From the NCBI GenBank assembly GCA_012513435.1, contig JAAZCE010000007.1:1-64000 (forward strand): DNA of 64,000 bases. Reading direction: 5' to 3'. The stretch comes from Clostridiales bacterium (GTDB lineage: Bacteria > Bacillota > Clostridia > Peptostreptococcales > Anaerovoracaceae). How positions within the stretch are numbered: the first letter of the stretch is position 1; the number at the start of each line of letters is the position of its first letter. A program made the position numbers and the translations under genes. Below the pieces are notes generated by a model. That model ran no database searches and was not told the origin of the DNA. It worked only from the letters and a program-made list of their open reading frames with translations. Shown here one piece after another: positions 35,924 through 45,046 of the stretch.

Positions 35924-38902
35924 TTGTCAGATAATTATAGGAACAATAACTACCACAACAGTCCGGACGACACAGACGATTTTTTTGCTCAATTTGATGC
36001 ACCGCCTAAAAAGCCGGGACAGTCTCAGCCCAGCAAAACGTCGCAAGGTAAAGCTCCGCAGGGGAGACCTTCACAGAGCAGATCTTCTCAAAGCAGGCCT
36101 TCTCAAGGAAGAACTTCATACGATGATGTGAAGCCTTCCAGAAGCTCCGCAAAAAAGAAAGACTCAAGCAACGGGAATTCCAAGTCTGTCAGGGGTTTGT
36201 CAAAACGCAAATCTCCCGCTCCGGGAGCTTCGGCTACTGGTTCAAGGTCAGGCAACGGTCCAAGAGGCAAAAGGCCCACTAGCAAGAAAAAGTCCGTACT
36301 GCTGATTTGTATAATGGTAATACTTCTCATGGTAATGGCAGTAGGAGTTTTTGGTGCCGTTGTAATTGCTATAACGCCTAAAATAGAGACAGATGACATG
36401 TATTCTCTGCTCTCACAGCGTTCTGTCATGTATGATGCCAAAGGGAATGAAATAGAAAACCTTTACTTTACAGGCGGCAACAGAACCATTGTAGACTACA
36501 AGGATATTCCTGAAGATATGGTCAACGCCGTAGTTGCTATAGAAGACAAGAAATTCTGGTCTCACAGCGGCTTTAACTTCATACGAATGGCAGGAGCCGT
36601 CGTAGACAGCGTATTTGGCGGCGGTCAGATAAGCGGTACCAGTACTCTTACACAGCAGCTTGCCAGAAACGTCTATCTTGCCGATGTCAAGAGCGACCGT
36701 GACATCGGCCGTAAGATAAAGGAAGCCTATTATACCATATTGCTTGAGAAGAATCTTTCCAAGAAACAAATAATGGAAGCCTATTTGAATACCATTTATC
36801 TTGGCTTTAACTCCTACGGCGTCCAGGCAGCCTCCCAATCCTATTTTTCTAAAAATGTACAGGATTTAAGTACACTGGAATGTGCAGCCCTTGCTGCATT
36901 GCCTCAATCACCTGATGCCTATGCCCTCATTCAGGCGGATTATGACGGAGGAGCAGCTTCCCTGCCAGTAGTGTCCACTTCAGGTTCGGTTTCTTACCTC
37001 TACAACGGAGAGACTTCCAAGGACAGGCGTGAGTTGGTTCTCGAAAATATGGAATCTTCAGACTTCATAACAAGTGAACAGATGAACGAGGCCTTAGGCG
37101 ACGACTTGAAGGCTCACATGAAGGTGGGCATCGCCTCCGACGACAGCACTTCCTCATACTTTACGGATTTTGCTATCGACCAGGTCATCGAAGATATAGT
37201 TGCTGAATATGGTCTTGACAGGTCCGATGCGGAGAAGATGCTGTATACAGGCGGCCTTAAGATATACACCACTATGGATTCAGAAATACAAAAGGTAGTA
37301 GAAAATGAATTTGCCGACAACGATAACTACTGCGGTGTTTCCTATGCCAGTACAAACGGCGCCGGAGATATTATAGACCCTGAAGGAGAGGTTCTCCTCA
37401 GAAGCTATTCCCACTACTTCAACGGTAGCGGGCAGTTTACCCTTGCCTCTGACGAGTACTCTATGGATGGCGACGGCAACATGACAATTTTAGCGGGCAA
37501 GCGGCTTAACCTATACGAGGTTGATGTCAACGGCGAGCCAGATGTCAGTATAGAATTTAAGGGAATGTACACCAGAGAAAGCGGTACCTTCTATTTTATA
37601 GAAAGCGGTGCCCTTTCCATACCACAAGGCTACAAGAAAATTGACAGCAGCGGCAACGTCATAATATCAGCTCAGTTCTTCAAGGATTATCCCGATTTCT
37701 TCGTACAGAGCGACAGTAGCTATGTGGTGAACAATAACAACTACAGTTTAAAGCAGAAGACCAGACAGCCACAGGCAGCCACAGTAATAATGGAAAATTC
37801 CACAGGACAGATAAAAGCCATGATGGGCGGACGCGGTCTTACGGGAAAACAGCTTTTCAACAGAGCTACCTCACCTAGACAACCAGGTTCATCCATGAAG
37901 CCAATAGGCGTTTACGGTCCTGGAATCCAAATGGGTTGCGAATACTATAAGGACAACAAGACCATGAAACTGGATACAAGCGAAGGAAGCGACTGGGGTA
38001 AATATATAACCGCCGGAAGCCTGATTAACGATGCCGCTCTCAGATATAACGGCAGAGTTTGGCCTAAGAACTGGTACTCAGGCTATAGAGGTCAGATGAC
38101 CTTGAGAAAGGCAGTTGAGCAGTCAGTCAATGTCTGCGCCGTAAAGGTATATCAGCAAATTGGACCTGATTATTCCTCCAAGATGCTTAAGAAGGTTGGC
38201 ATATCCACTCTCGATGAAGAAGGAGAAGTTAATGACCTTAACCCTGCAGCTCTCGCTTTGGGCGGTATGTCAAGAGGAGTTACGCCTCTTGACATGACAG
38301 CTGCTTACGCTACATTCGTTAACGGCGGCATTTATAAGGAGCCTATAGCGTATACCAAGGTTCTCGATTCCAACGACGAGCTTCTGTTTGAAAAGGAAGC
38401 TAAGGAAGAGCAGGTTTACGATGAAGGCGTTGCCTGGATAATGACAGATATTCTTAGGACTACTGTATCCAACGGTATTGCAACCAGTGCAAGAATCGGA
38501 TGTCAGCCGGTGGGCGGCAAGACAGGTACCACTGATGATAACTACGATATCTGGTTTGCCGGATTCACACCGCAATACACATCAGCCATCTGGATGGGCA
38601 CCGACATGAACATGGAACTTACACTGGGAAGTTCGCTGACGGCATCTTTCTGGGCGGATATCATGGAAAGGATATGCGGAGACATCCCTTATGGCTCTTT
38701 CAGGGATAGACCTAGCAATGTAGTCTCTGTTGCTGGTGAATACTATATCAGCGGAACCTATTCCAAGGTTACCAAAAAAGCGTCTTCAGACAGCACCAAT
38801 AGTACGGCGCCTACTACAGAGCCTTCAACATCAGAAGAACCTACTATTACTTCTCCTACGGTAACTCCTACTACTACTACTACTGTGGAACCTAGCCCAT
38901 GA
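35924..38902 (+). CDS. Class A penicillin-binding protein (PBP1A type)
   Basis: A 992-residue bifunctional peptidoglycan synthase. The cytoplasmic N-terminus (1-125) is rich in Ser, Gln, Pro and Lys and probably disordered; a membrane helix covers about 127-150. The glycosyltransferase domain has EDKKFWSHSGFN and GTSTLTQQLARNVYL. The transpeptidase has SSMK with Ser656, SVN at 734 and KTGTT at 866. The tail is a Ser/Thr/Pro/Glu-rich linker. It polymerises and crosslinks cell wall glycan outside the membrane. The start codon is TTG with AGGAGGACGG upstream. Confidence 0.95.
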   Translation: MSDNYRNNNYHNSPDDTDDFFAQFDAPPKKPGQSQPSKTSQGKAPQGRPSQSRSSQSRPSQGRTSYDDVKPSRSSAKKKDSSNGNSKSVRGLSKRKSPAPGASATGSRSGNGPRGKRPTSKKKSVLLICIMVILLMVMAVGVFGAVVIAITPKIETDDMYSLLSQRSVMYDAKGNEIENLYFTGGNRTIVDYKDIPEDMVNAVVAIEDKKFWSHSGFNFIRMAGAVVDSVFGGGQISGTSTLTQQLARNVYLADVKSDRDIGRKIKEAYYTILLEKNLSKKQIMEAYLNTIYLGFNSYGVQAASQSYFSKNVQDLSTLECAALAALPQSPDAYALIQADYDGGAASLPVVSTSGSVSYLYNGETSKDRRELVLENMESSDFITSEQMNEALGDDLKAHMKVGIASDDSTSSYFTDFAIDQVIEDIVAEYGLDRSDAEKMLYTGGLKIYTTMDSEIQKVVENEFADNDNYCGVSYASTNGAGDIIDPEGEVLLRSYSHYFNGSGQFTLASDEYSMDGDGNMTILAGKRLNLYEVDVNGEPDVSIEFKGMYTRESGTFYFIESGALSIPQGYKKIDSSGNVIISAQFFKDYPDFFVQSDSSYVVNNNNYSLKQKTRQPQAATVIMENSTGQIKAMMGGRGLTGKQLFNRATSPRQPGSSMKPIGVYGPGIQMGCEYYKDNKTMKLDTSEGSDWGKYITAGSLINDAALRYNGRVWPKNWYSGYRGQMTLRKAVEQSVNVCAVKVYQQIGPDYSSKMLKKVGISTLDEEGEVNDLNPAALALGGMSRGVTPLDMTAAYATFVNGGIYKEPIAYTKVLDSNDELLFEKEAKEEQVYDEGVAWIMTDILRTTVSNGIATSARIGCQPVGGKTGTTDDNYDIWFAGFTPQYTSAIWMGTDMNMELTLGSSLTASFWADIMERICGDIPYGSFRDRPSNVVSVAGEYYISGTYSKVTKKASSDSTNSTAPTTEPSTSEEPTITSPTVTPTTTTTVEPSP

Positions 38903-38917
38903 TAACATAACTACATC

Positions 38918-38947
38918 AAAGGACCTGCAAAAAAGCAGGTCCTTTTT
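38918..38947. terminator. Terminator between the PBP gene and the spoVA operon
   Basis: Perfect 11-base arms AAAGGACCTGC and GCAGGTCCTTT with an A-rich loop and T-tract. It serves the plus-strand PBP gene and possibly the convergent spoVA operon. Confidence 0.92.
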
Positions 38948-38982
38948 AATATTGTACTTATGTCAATTCATAGACCGACGTC

Positions 38983-39336
38983 CTACCTCACTGACTTGGG
39001 GTTGAACACCAGGGCTATCAAGTATCCCCAGCCTATGGCTGCAGTGATACCTCCTGCTGCCGCCTTTACTCCTCCTGTAATTGCCTGAAGCAAGCCGTTT
39101 TGCGCGCCCTCCATGGCTCCCTTTGCTAGGTTGTAGCCAAAGCCCGGAAGAGGAACCCTTGCCCCGGTTTCCGCCAGTTCCACAAGAGGCTCATAGATAT
39201 TGAAAGCCTGAAGCAACACTCCTGCCGTAACCAGTACCACCAGCACCCTGGGAGCCGTTAGCTTAGTCCCGTCCATGAGTATCTGGCCAATTACACAAAT
39301 TCCGCCGCCAATTAAAAACGAATATAAATAACCCAT
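38983..39336 (-). CDS. spoVAE: Stage V sporulation protein AE
   Basis: A 117-residue protein with three to four membrane helices, starting GYLYSFLIGGGICVIGQ and containing PLPGFGYNLAKGAMEGAQ. It belongs to the SpoVAC/SpoVAEb family of the channel that loads dipicolinic acid into the developing spore core and releases it in germination. Together with spoVAD and spoVAC it forms the minimal three-gene clostridial operon. Confidence 0.93.
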   Translation of the reverse strand: MGYLYSFLIGGGICVIGQILMDGTKLTAPRVLVVLVTAGVLLQAFNIYEPLVELAETGARVPLPGFGYNLAKGAMEGAQNGLLQAITGGVKAAAGGITAAIGWGYLIALVFNPKSVR

Positions 39337-39351
39337 ATTTACCCCCTATGT

Positions 39352-40410
39352 TTATTCTGCCTCCAAAGCGATGGCATGCGCTATTCCGGGAATTGATTCC
39401 CCCTGAAAAGGGCTTATAGTGGAGAGTAGGGCTCCCGTAGATATTATTAAAGCTCTGTGTAACTTTCCCTTCTTCATCTTTTTGTAGATATATCCCGAAA
39501 ATACGGAAGCTGAGCAGCCGCATCCGCTGCCTCCACTGTGAACATCCTGCTTAGGAGTGTATATCATGGCTCCGCAATCGTCGTAAACCTTTGCCAATGC
39601 CGCGGGACTTAACCCTGCATCTGTGAGCAAATCCTTTACTATGTCCTTTCCTATGAAGCCCAAGTCTCCCGTAAGCACCGCGTCGTAGTAATCGATGTCC
39701 CTGTTAGTATCCTGCAAATGGTTTAGTATGGTATCCACTGCGGCAGGCGCCATAGCGCTGCCCATCTGGTTAGCGTCCTTCACCCCTGCATCTATAACCT
39801 TGCCGATAGTTCCGCATTCTACGCGAACATGCTTCTGCCTTTTGACCTTTCCTTCCTTATCCATATAATCAGAAATCTCTCCTCCTTCTCTGGAAAGGAG
39901 CATAGCTCCCGACGCTGTAGCCGTCCATTGTGCAGAAGGGGGACGCTGGTTCCCGTGTTCAAGTGGCAACCTGAACTGCCTCTCCGCCGTACAATAATGA
40001 CTTGAAGCCCCCACGATAACATTGTCACTGTAACATCCGTCGGTCAATACAGAGCCCAGCATAAGGGACTCCGTCATAGTAGAACAAGCCCCGTACATTC
40101 CAAGAAAAGGAATGTGCAGATCTCTGGCCATAAATGATGATGACATAAGCTGGTTCAGCAGGTCACCGCTGAGCATAGCGCCTATCTCTGACTTGTCCTT
40201 GCCTGCCCTTCGTATCACCTCGGTTATAGCGGTTTTCAACATTTTACTCTCCGATTTTTCCCAAGTAGTCTCTCCGTAGGTATTATCCCTGATACAATCA
40301 TCGAACCACTTGTTGAGAGGCCCTTCGCCTTCCTTTTCGCCAACGATGGAATATGCGCTTACTACATAAGGCTTTTTCTTAAAAAGGAGGGTTTGCTTTC
40401 TCTTCATCAT
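39352..40410 (-). CDS. spoVAD: Stage V sporulation protein AD
   Basis: A 352-residue thiolase-fold protein that binds dipicolinic acid on the outer surface of the inner spore membrane. Recognisable stretches are FLGMYGACSTMTESLMLG, VIVGASSHYCTAERQFR and the glycine-rich GGSGCGCSASVFSGYIYKK near the end. It lacks thiolase catalytic function by family knowledge. It sits between spoVAC and spoVAE with short gaps. Confidence 0.96.
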   Translation of the reverse strand: MMKRKQTLLFKKKPYVVSAYSIVGEKEGEGPLNKWFDDCIRDNTYGETTWEKSESKMLKTAITEVIRRAGKDKSEIGAMLSGDLLNQLMSSSFMARDLHIPFLGMYGACSTMTESLMLGSVLTDGCYSDNVIVGASSHYCTAERQFRLPLEHGNQRPPSAQWTATASGAMLLSREGGEISDYMDKEGKVKRQKHVRVECGTIGKVIDAGVKDANQMGSAMAPAAVDTILNHLQDTNRDIDYYDAVLTGDLGFIGKDIVKDLLTDAGLSPAALAKVYDDCGAMIYTPKQDVHSGGSGCGCSASVFSGYIYKKMKKGKLHRALIISTGALLSTISPFQGESIPGIAHAIALEAE

Positions 40411-40422
40411 CTTCTCCTCCTA

Positions 40423-40884
40423 TCAAATGAAAATACCTATTACCCAGTAGAAGACACCTACAAGTGCCGAACCCGTAATGCCGCAGACAAGAACAGGCCC
40501 TGCCAGGGAAAACAGCTTTGCACCTACTCCCAAAACAATGCCCTCTTTCTTGTATTCCAGGGCAGGAGCCACCATAGAATTGGCAAAGCCTGTAATAGGC
40601 ACTATCACTCCGGCTCCTGCGAATTTACCTATAGTATCAAAGCAGCCAAGGCCTGTAAGGAGCTGTGCCAGCATTATGAGTATGATGACTACGTAGGTTC
40701 CTGCCGCTTCCTTGCTGAAGCCCCACATCATCATCCTGTTTTCCAGCCATAAAGATGCGGCGCAAATAAGCCCTCCAATAATAAATGCTTTTATAGAATT
40801 GACCAAGTACTTGGGCTTGGGCGTAAACTGTCCAGCATATTTTTCATAAGCCTTGGCCACCTTCTTCTTGTTTGTATCTGTCAT
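40423..40884 (-). CDS. spoVAC: Stage V sporulation protein AC
   Basis: A 153-residue membrane protein with a soluble N-terminus (AKAYEKYAGQFTPKPKYLVN) and about four helices, the last part including VIVPITGFANSMVAPALEYK. In Bacillus SpoVAC is a mechanosensitive channel through which dipicolinate passes. It is the first gene of the spoVA operon, with AAGGTG before the ATG and a sigmaG-like promoter just upstream. Confidence 0.94.
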   Translation of the reverse strand: MTDTNKKKVAKAYEKYAGQFTPKPKYLVNSIKAFIIGGLICAASLWLENRMMMWGFSKEAAGTYVVIILIMLAQLLTGLGCFDTIGKFAGAGVIVPITGFANSMVAPALEYKKEGIVLGVGAKLFSLAGPVLVCGITGSALVGVFYWVIGIFI

Positions 40885-40905
40885 AGCTGCACCTTCTCAT
40901 TTACA

Positions 40906-40934
40906 TAATATGATATGGCTTATTATTCCCATCT
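40906..40934 (-). promoter_or_regulatory. SigmaG-like promoter of the spoVA operon
   Basis: On the minus strand CATATTA (40906-40912) matches the sigmaG -10 consensus CATNHTA exactly, and AGATG (40930-40934) sits 17 bases upstream as a partial match to the GHATR -35. It lies about 22 bases before the spoVAC start, which fits forespore-specific expression of this operon. Confidence 0.45.
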
Positions 40935-40950
40935 GTGGCATAATAATGTT

Positions 40951-41508
40951 ATGAAAAAAATAATTTTAGCTTCTTCGTCACCAAGACGAATAGAAATGAT
41001 GGAACAAAAAGGATATTACCCCGAAATAATTCCCGCTCATATAGATGAAACCTTGCCTATGGATATGAGCCCTGAGGCCTCCGTAATGTATCTGGCATAC
41101 AAAAAAGCGGCCTGTATATTTGAAAAACCAGAAAGTCATAAATCGGAGAACCGTGATGTTATAATTGCCGCCGACACCATAGTGGTCTTTAAAGGCAGCA
41201 TCATAGGAAAGCCCGCAGGCAAAGACGAAGCCTTCTGCATACTGAGCAGCCTTAGAAATAGCAGGCACGAAGTCATAACCGGCGTATGCGTCTTCCCTCA
41301 AAAACACTGTTTTTTTGACAAGACCTATGTATTCTTTAAGGATTACAGCGATAAAGAGCTCCTTGAATACGTCAACACCCCTGAACCCTATGACAAGGCC
41401 GGTGGCTACGCCATACAGGGAACCTTCAAGAAATACATACATCACATCGAAGGCGATTTTGACAACGTGGTAGGCTTCCCTTGGTACAAGGTCAAGCCTT
41501 ATTTATAG
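40951..41508 (+). CDS. maf: Maf-family nucleotide pyrophosphatase
   Basis: A 185-residue Maf/YhdE protein beginning KKIILASSSPRRIEMM, with the catalytic Asp in VIIAADTIVVFKG and the C-terminal GGYAIQGTF. These enzymes hydrolyse non-canonical or pyrimidine nucleoside triphosphates (dTTP/UTP, modified bases) and, in Bacillus, affect septum formation. There is no clear Shine-Dalgarno before the ATG at 40951, while a TAATAAT box lies just upstream; an alternative ATG at 40915 adds twelve residues that do not resemble the family. Confidence 0.9.
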   Translation: MKKIILASSSPRRIEMMEQKGYYPEIIPAHIDETLPMDMSPEASVMYLAYKKAACIFEKPESHKSENRDVIIAADTIVVFKGSIIGKPAGKDEAFCILSSLRNSRHEVITGVCVFPQKHCFFDKTYVFFKDYSDKELLEYVNTPEPYDKAGGYAIQGTFKKYIHHIEGDFDNVVGFPWYKVKPYL

Positions 41509-41550
41509 GGCAAATTTTACCTGCTAACTAGGATTTTCTTGCACAATTGA

Positions 41551-41583
41551 AAAAGAGATATTCACTTAGTGAGTAAATATCTC
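41551..41583 (-). terminator. Terminator of the spore protein gene
   Basis: On the minus strand GAGATATT and AATATCTC form a stem followed by TTTTTC, 40 bases after the SASP stop codon. Confidence 0.75.
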
Positions 41584-41620
41584 CCATTTCATTTAATTTC
41601 TCAATTCAACATCAACCTGC

Positions 41621-41821
41621 TTATTTGCCGGACAACTGCTGTTCAGCCATTTCGACTAACTTCTTAGTCATATATCCTCCAACATAACCGTTCTGTCTTG
41701 CAGTCATGTTGCCCTTGTCAGCCTGTTCGTAGTTTGCAAGACCAAGTTCGCTTGCAACTTCAGCCTTAAGGTTCTTTAATGCAGGCTTTGCATTAACGTT
41801 CATCTTATCCTGTAATGACAT
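41621..41821 (-). CDS. Alpha/beta-type small acid-soluble spore protein
   Basis: A 66-residue DNA-binding spore protein with the two family signatures, KAEVASELGL and GNMTARQNGYVGGYMTKKLV. SASPs coat DNA in the dormant spore, change its helix form and protect it from UV and hydrolysis, and are later cut by the GPR protease inside the first signature. A very strong AGGAGGTGAG site precedes the ATG, consistent with high forespore expression. Confidence 0.96.
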   Translation of the reverse strand: MSLQDKMNVNAKPALKNLKAEVASELGLANYEQADKGNMTARQNGYVGGYMTKKLVEMAEQQLSGK

Positions 41822-41909
41822 GTTTTCTCACCTCCTGTACTTATAATTTAACCCAAGGTGAAACAACTATTACAAGCAATAATTACTAGCTGTACCGACT
41901 TTTCCCATT

Positions 41910-43949
41910 CTACAGATTGAGCTGGAAATCCTCTCCAAAAAGTTTGACCACCCTTCTTCTTAAAGGTTGATTTTCAGCAGCCTCCAGCTTCGGATCTTCC
42001 TGCAAAATTTTTTTAGCCTGATCTTTTGCCACATTCAAAACCTTCATATGTTTGGCTAAATCAGATATTTTAAGGTCTGGCAAACCGTGCTGCCTCGTTC
42101 CGAAAACCTCTCCCGGCCCTCTCAGCTTCAGGTCTTCTTCAGCTATAAAGAATCCATCTGAGGAGCTTGCCATTATCTCCGCTCTCTCAAGAGCTATCTC
42201 TGACTCATTCTCGGTTATAAGCATGCAGTAAGACTGGTACTTCCCTCTTCCCACACGTCCTCGTAGCTGATGGAGCTGGGCGAGACCAAACCTTTCGGCG
42301 TTTTCCACCACCATTACGGTAGCGTTGGGAACATTTATTCCCACCTCTATTACTACGGTGGCTACGAGAAGGTCTATTTCATGGTTATAGAACTTCTCCA
42401 TGATGTCGTCCTTTTCGGATTGCTTCATGGCACCGTGGATAAGCACTACGCTGTATCTTCCGAACCTTTCCTTAAGCTCCTGAGCCAGCTGCTCTGCCGA
42501 TTTGGCATCAAGAAGCTCGGAATCCTCTATAAGAGGTGCTACAACGTATCCCTGCCTCCCCTTCTCCAGCTCCCGCTCGATGAGTTTGTAACATTTGTTT
42601 CTATCCTTGCCTCTTATGTCTCTGGTAATAATCTGCTGTCTTCCCGGTGGAAGCTCATCTATTACCGATATATCCAAATCGCCGTACAAAATAACTGCCA
42701 AAGTCCTTGGTATAGGCGTGGCCGTCATGACAAGAACGTTAGGATCATGGCCTTTTTCCTTGAGTCTTACTCTCTGATTCACTCCGAATCTGTGCTGCTC
42801 GTCGGTAATCACAAGCCCCAAATTCTTATATTCCACATCCTGCTGTATGACCGCATGGGTTCCCACGAGTATATCTATCTGGCCTCCTGCAAGCCCCTGC
42901 AGAACCTGCCGTCTGGCAGAAGCCTTCATGGAGCCGGAAAGAAAGCCCACCTTGATGCTGTGATTTCCGAAGCCCTTGCAGAAGCCCTCAAAATGCTGTT
43001 TTGCCAGTATTTCAGTGGGAGCCATCATAACTGCCTGATAGCCGCACTTCGCAGCCTTATACATAGCGATTTCGGCCACAGCCGTCTTCCCTGAGCCTAC
43101 GTCTCCCTGTATAAGCCTGTTCATCATGATGTCCGACTCTAGGTCCTTGACTATCTCATTCACACAGCGCTGCTGCGCCCCCGTCAACGGGTACGGCAGA
43201 GAATCCACATAAGGCTTTACGTCTACGTCCTTGCTCAAAGCAATGCCCCGGCCCCCCTTCTTTATATTCTGACGTGCCGCGAATAGACCTGTCTGCAAGA
43301 CGAGAAACTCGTCGAAGATAAGCCTGTACTTTGCCTCAAGAAGTTTTTGTTTTTCCTCTGGAAAGTGAATATTTTCCAAGGCATATTCCAAGCTGCAAAG
43401 TCTGTTGCTTTCGACTATGCCAGGGCTTAGAAAGTCCTCTGCTTCTCCCCACAGCTCTTTCGTCAGGTGCTGCCAGCTTCTCATCTCTCTTTGGGTTACG
43501 CCCTTAGTCAGTGGGTAGACAGGGAGTATTCCTTCTCCGCGACTGCCCTCCTTGCTAAAATCCGGGTGTATGAGCTGTAGCTTGCCAAAGTTGAGAACCG
43601 GCCTTCCGTAGAACATGTATTCATTTCCTTTCTGAAAACTGTTCTGAAGGTATTTTGCATTAAAAAACACGACCTCCAAGGAGCCCGTATCATCTGAAAT
43701 CAACAGGCGAAGAATCTGCTTCCTGCCCTGCTTGTATCTGTCCTTGACTATCAACTGAACCTTTGCCTTGATTACGGAAGCCGTTTCTTCCTTTAAGTCA
43801 CATATATTAACCCTGTTTCTCCTGTCCTGGTAATCTCTTGGAAAGAAAAAGATAAGGTCCTCCAAGGTGTCTATATTCAGTTTTTTTAAAGCCTCTGCCT
43901 TTTTAGGGCCTACGCCCTTAAGGCTTGTGGCCGGTTCGTGAATGTTCAT
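41910..43949 (-). CDS. recG: ATP-dependent DNA helicase RecG
   Basis: A 679-residue branch-migration helicase. The N-terminal wedge domain (about 1-190) recognises forks; the helicase core has Walker A GDVGSGKT, DEQH box with VITDEQHRFG, and motifs III-VI ending in LRGRVGRG. It remodels stalled replication forks and Holliday junctions. Its ATG directly follows the stop of the Asp23-like gene (TAAATG), so the two are coupled. Confidence 0.97.
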   Translation of the reverse strand: MNIHEPATSLKGVGPKKAEALKKLNIDTLEDLIFFFPRDYQDRRNRVNICDLKEETASVIKAKVQLIVKDRYKQGRKQILRLLISDDTGSLEVVFFNAKYLQNSFQKGNEYMFYGRPVLNFGKLQLIHPDFSKEGSRGEGILPVYPLTKGVTQREMRSWQHLTKELWGEAEDFLSPGIVESNRLCSLEYALENIHFPEEKQKLLEAKYRLIFDEFLVLQTGLFAARQNIKKGGRGIALSKDVDVKPYVDSLPYPLTGAQQRCVNEIVKDLESDIMMNRLIQGDVGSGKTAVAEIAMYKAAKCGYQAVMMAPTEILAKQHFEGFCKGFGNHSIKVGFLSGSMKASARRQVLQGLAGGQIDILVGTHAVIQQDVEYKNLGLVITDEQHRFGVNQRVRLKEKGHDPNVLVMTATPIPRTLAVILYGDLDISVIDELPPGRQQIITRDIRGKDRNKCYKLIERELEKGRQGYVVAPLIEDSELLDAKSAEQLAQELKERFGRYSVVLIHGAMKQSEKDDIMEKFYNHEIDLLVATVVIEVGINVPNATVMVVENAERFGLAQLHQLRGRVGRGKYQSYCMLITENESEIALERAEIMASSSDGFFIAEEDLKLRGPGEVFGTRQHGLPDLKISDLAKHMKVLNVAKDQAKKILQEDPKLEAAENQPLRRRVVKLFGEDFQLNL

Positions 43950-44351
43950 TTACCTGCTTACCTCAACGTGCCTCTTGGCTATATTCTTCGACATGACACC
44001 TGTTACCAGCACAGTAACTTTTTGGGGCTTGATTTCCAGCATTTCTTCAATGTTCTTGTAAATATAATCTATTATCTTCTCCGTAATCTTTTTTATGCTT
44101 ATACCAAAATGAACAACGATATATATCTCCAGCTCAAGGCCATCCTCATCTTCCCTGAACTGTATGCTCTCCGATTCTTCGTCATAAAGGTTCATCATGG
44201 ATGCTATGCCTGTCACATTGCTGACGTACTTTCCCTTGAAGTTCATGAGCCCTGCCTTGCCATCGCATTGCTCAACTGCAGCCACCACTATTTTATTTAT
44301 TGCGTTTTGAGAAAAATTTATCTCGCCCAGTTTTGTTTTTAATTCAAACAA
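43950..44351 (-). CDS. Asp23/Gls24-family protein (YloU type)
   Basis: A 133-residue protein of the Asp23/Gls24 family, with the typical GEINFSQNAINKIVVAA start and GLELEIYIVVHFG core. I place the start at a TTG at 44351 because AAAGGAGAGATACG precedes it; an ATG 45 bases upstream has no ribosome site. In most Bacillota this gene is followed by the fatty-acid kinase-like gene yloV and then recG; here yloV is absent and recG follows at once. Function unclear; a link to the cell envelope is known for Asp23 of Staphylococcus. Confidence 0.85.
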   Translation of the reverse strand: MFELKTKLGEINFSQNAINKIVVAAVEQCDGKAGLMNFKGKYVSNVTGIASMMNLYDEESESIQFREDEDGLELEIYIVVHFGISIKKITEKIIDYIYKNIEEMLEIKPQKVTVLVTGVMSKNIAKRHVEVSR

Positions 44352-44466
44352 CGTATCTCTCCTTTTCTCTAGATAGTTTACCACGAGATTCCACATTCAA
44401 CAACTAATCTCTCATTGTCGAACAAAAATATTTCCACGTCATATAATAAATAACGAGAGGTATATT

Positions 44467-44661
44467 ATGAATCATTCAGGTTATAAGTATTGTTGTACAA
44501 AGAAGAAAAAGAAGAGAAAAAATGAATACAAAAAAATGGGACTTATTATGCTGCTCTTAGGAGCCGTCACCATATGCGCATTCCTTCTGCCAATTAGATA
44601 CTGGATAGTGGTTCTGGGGCTGGTACTTGTGATATTCGGCATACTGCTCATAAAAAAATAG
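44467..44661 (+). CDS. Small basic membrane protein of unknown function
   Basis: A 64-residue protein with a lysine-rich N-terminus (KKKKKRKNEYKK) followed by two hydrophobic stretches that fill the rest of the chain. GAGAGG lies 11 bases before the ATG. It sits on the plus strand between rpmB and the Asp23-like gene, both on the other strand. No family recognised. Confidence 0.6.
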   Translation: MNHSGYKYCCTKKKKKRKNEYKKMGLIMLLLGAVTICAFLLPIRYWIVVLGLVLVIFGILLIKK

Positions 44662-44670
44662 GTTTTGCAC

Positions 44671-44702
44671 AAAAAAACAGCACTCACATAAAAGTGAGTG
44701 CT
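44671..44702 (-). terminator. Terminator of rpmB
   Basis: Nine-base arms AGCACTCAC and GTGAGTGCT; on the minus strand the hairpin is followed by a run of seven T. It lies 12 bases after rpmB and opposite the end of the small membrane protein gene. Confidence 0.88.
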
Positions 44703-44713
44703 CTATTCCAGAT

Positions 44714-44905
44714 TTAGATGGCACGGTTAACTTTACCGGATCTGATGCAACTTGTACATACCTTAGCTTTTCTTACATTTCCGTTTTCTTCAATTCTAAC
44801 GGTCTGAATGTTAGCATTCCATTTTCTTCTAGTGTGTCTGTTGGAATGGGACACATTGTTTCCGGAAACCTGTCCTTTTCCGCAAATTTCACATTTTCTT
44901 GACAT
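44714..44905 (-). CDS. rpmB: 50S ribosomal protein L28
   Basis: A 63-residue large-subunit protein with the zinc-ribbon cysteines in CEICGKGQVSGNNVSHSN and near the C-terminus (VCTSCIRSG), so it is the zinc-binding (C+) form. GGAGGTGCGG precedes the ATG. It is transcribed alone from its own promoter. Confidence 0.97.
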   Translation of the reverse strand: MSRKCEICGKGQVSGNNVSHSNRHTRRKWNANIQTVRIEENGNVRKAKVCTSCIRSGKVNRAI

Positions 44906-44979
44906 TTACCGCACCTCCTTACACGCATAATATCTAAAAGCATACGCAATTATTTTTATTTAAAATCCGAACAAGTGGT

Positions 44980-45008
44980 ATTATAGCATATACCTGGCAT
45001 CAACACAA
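44980..45008 (-). promoter_or_regulatory. Promoter of rpmB
   Basis: On the minus strand TTGTGT (45003-45008), 17-base spacer, TATAAT (44980-44985) with the extended -10 TGC immediately upstream. It lies about 75 bases before the rpmB start. Confidence 0.65.
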
Positions 45009-45046
45009 GGGCTTTTTTCTGCTTCTACCTCAGCTTTTACCTGTTT

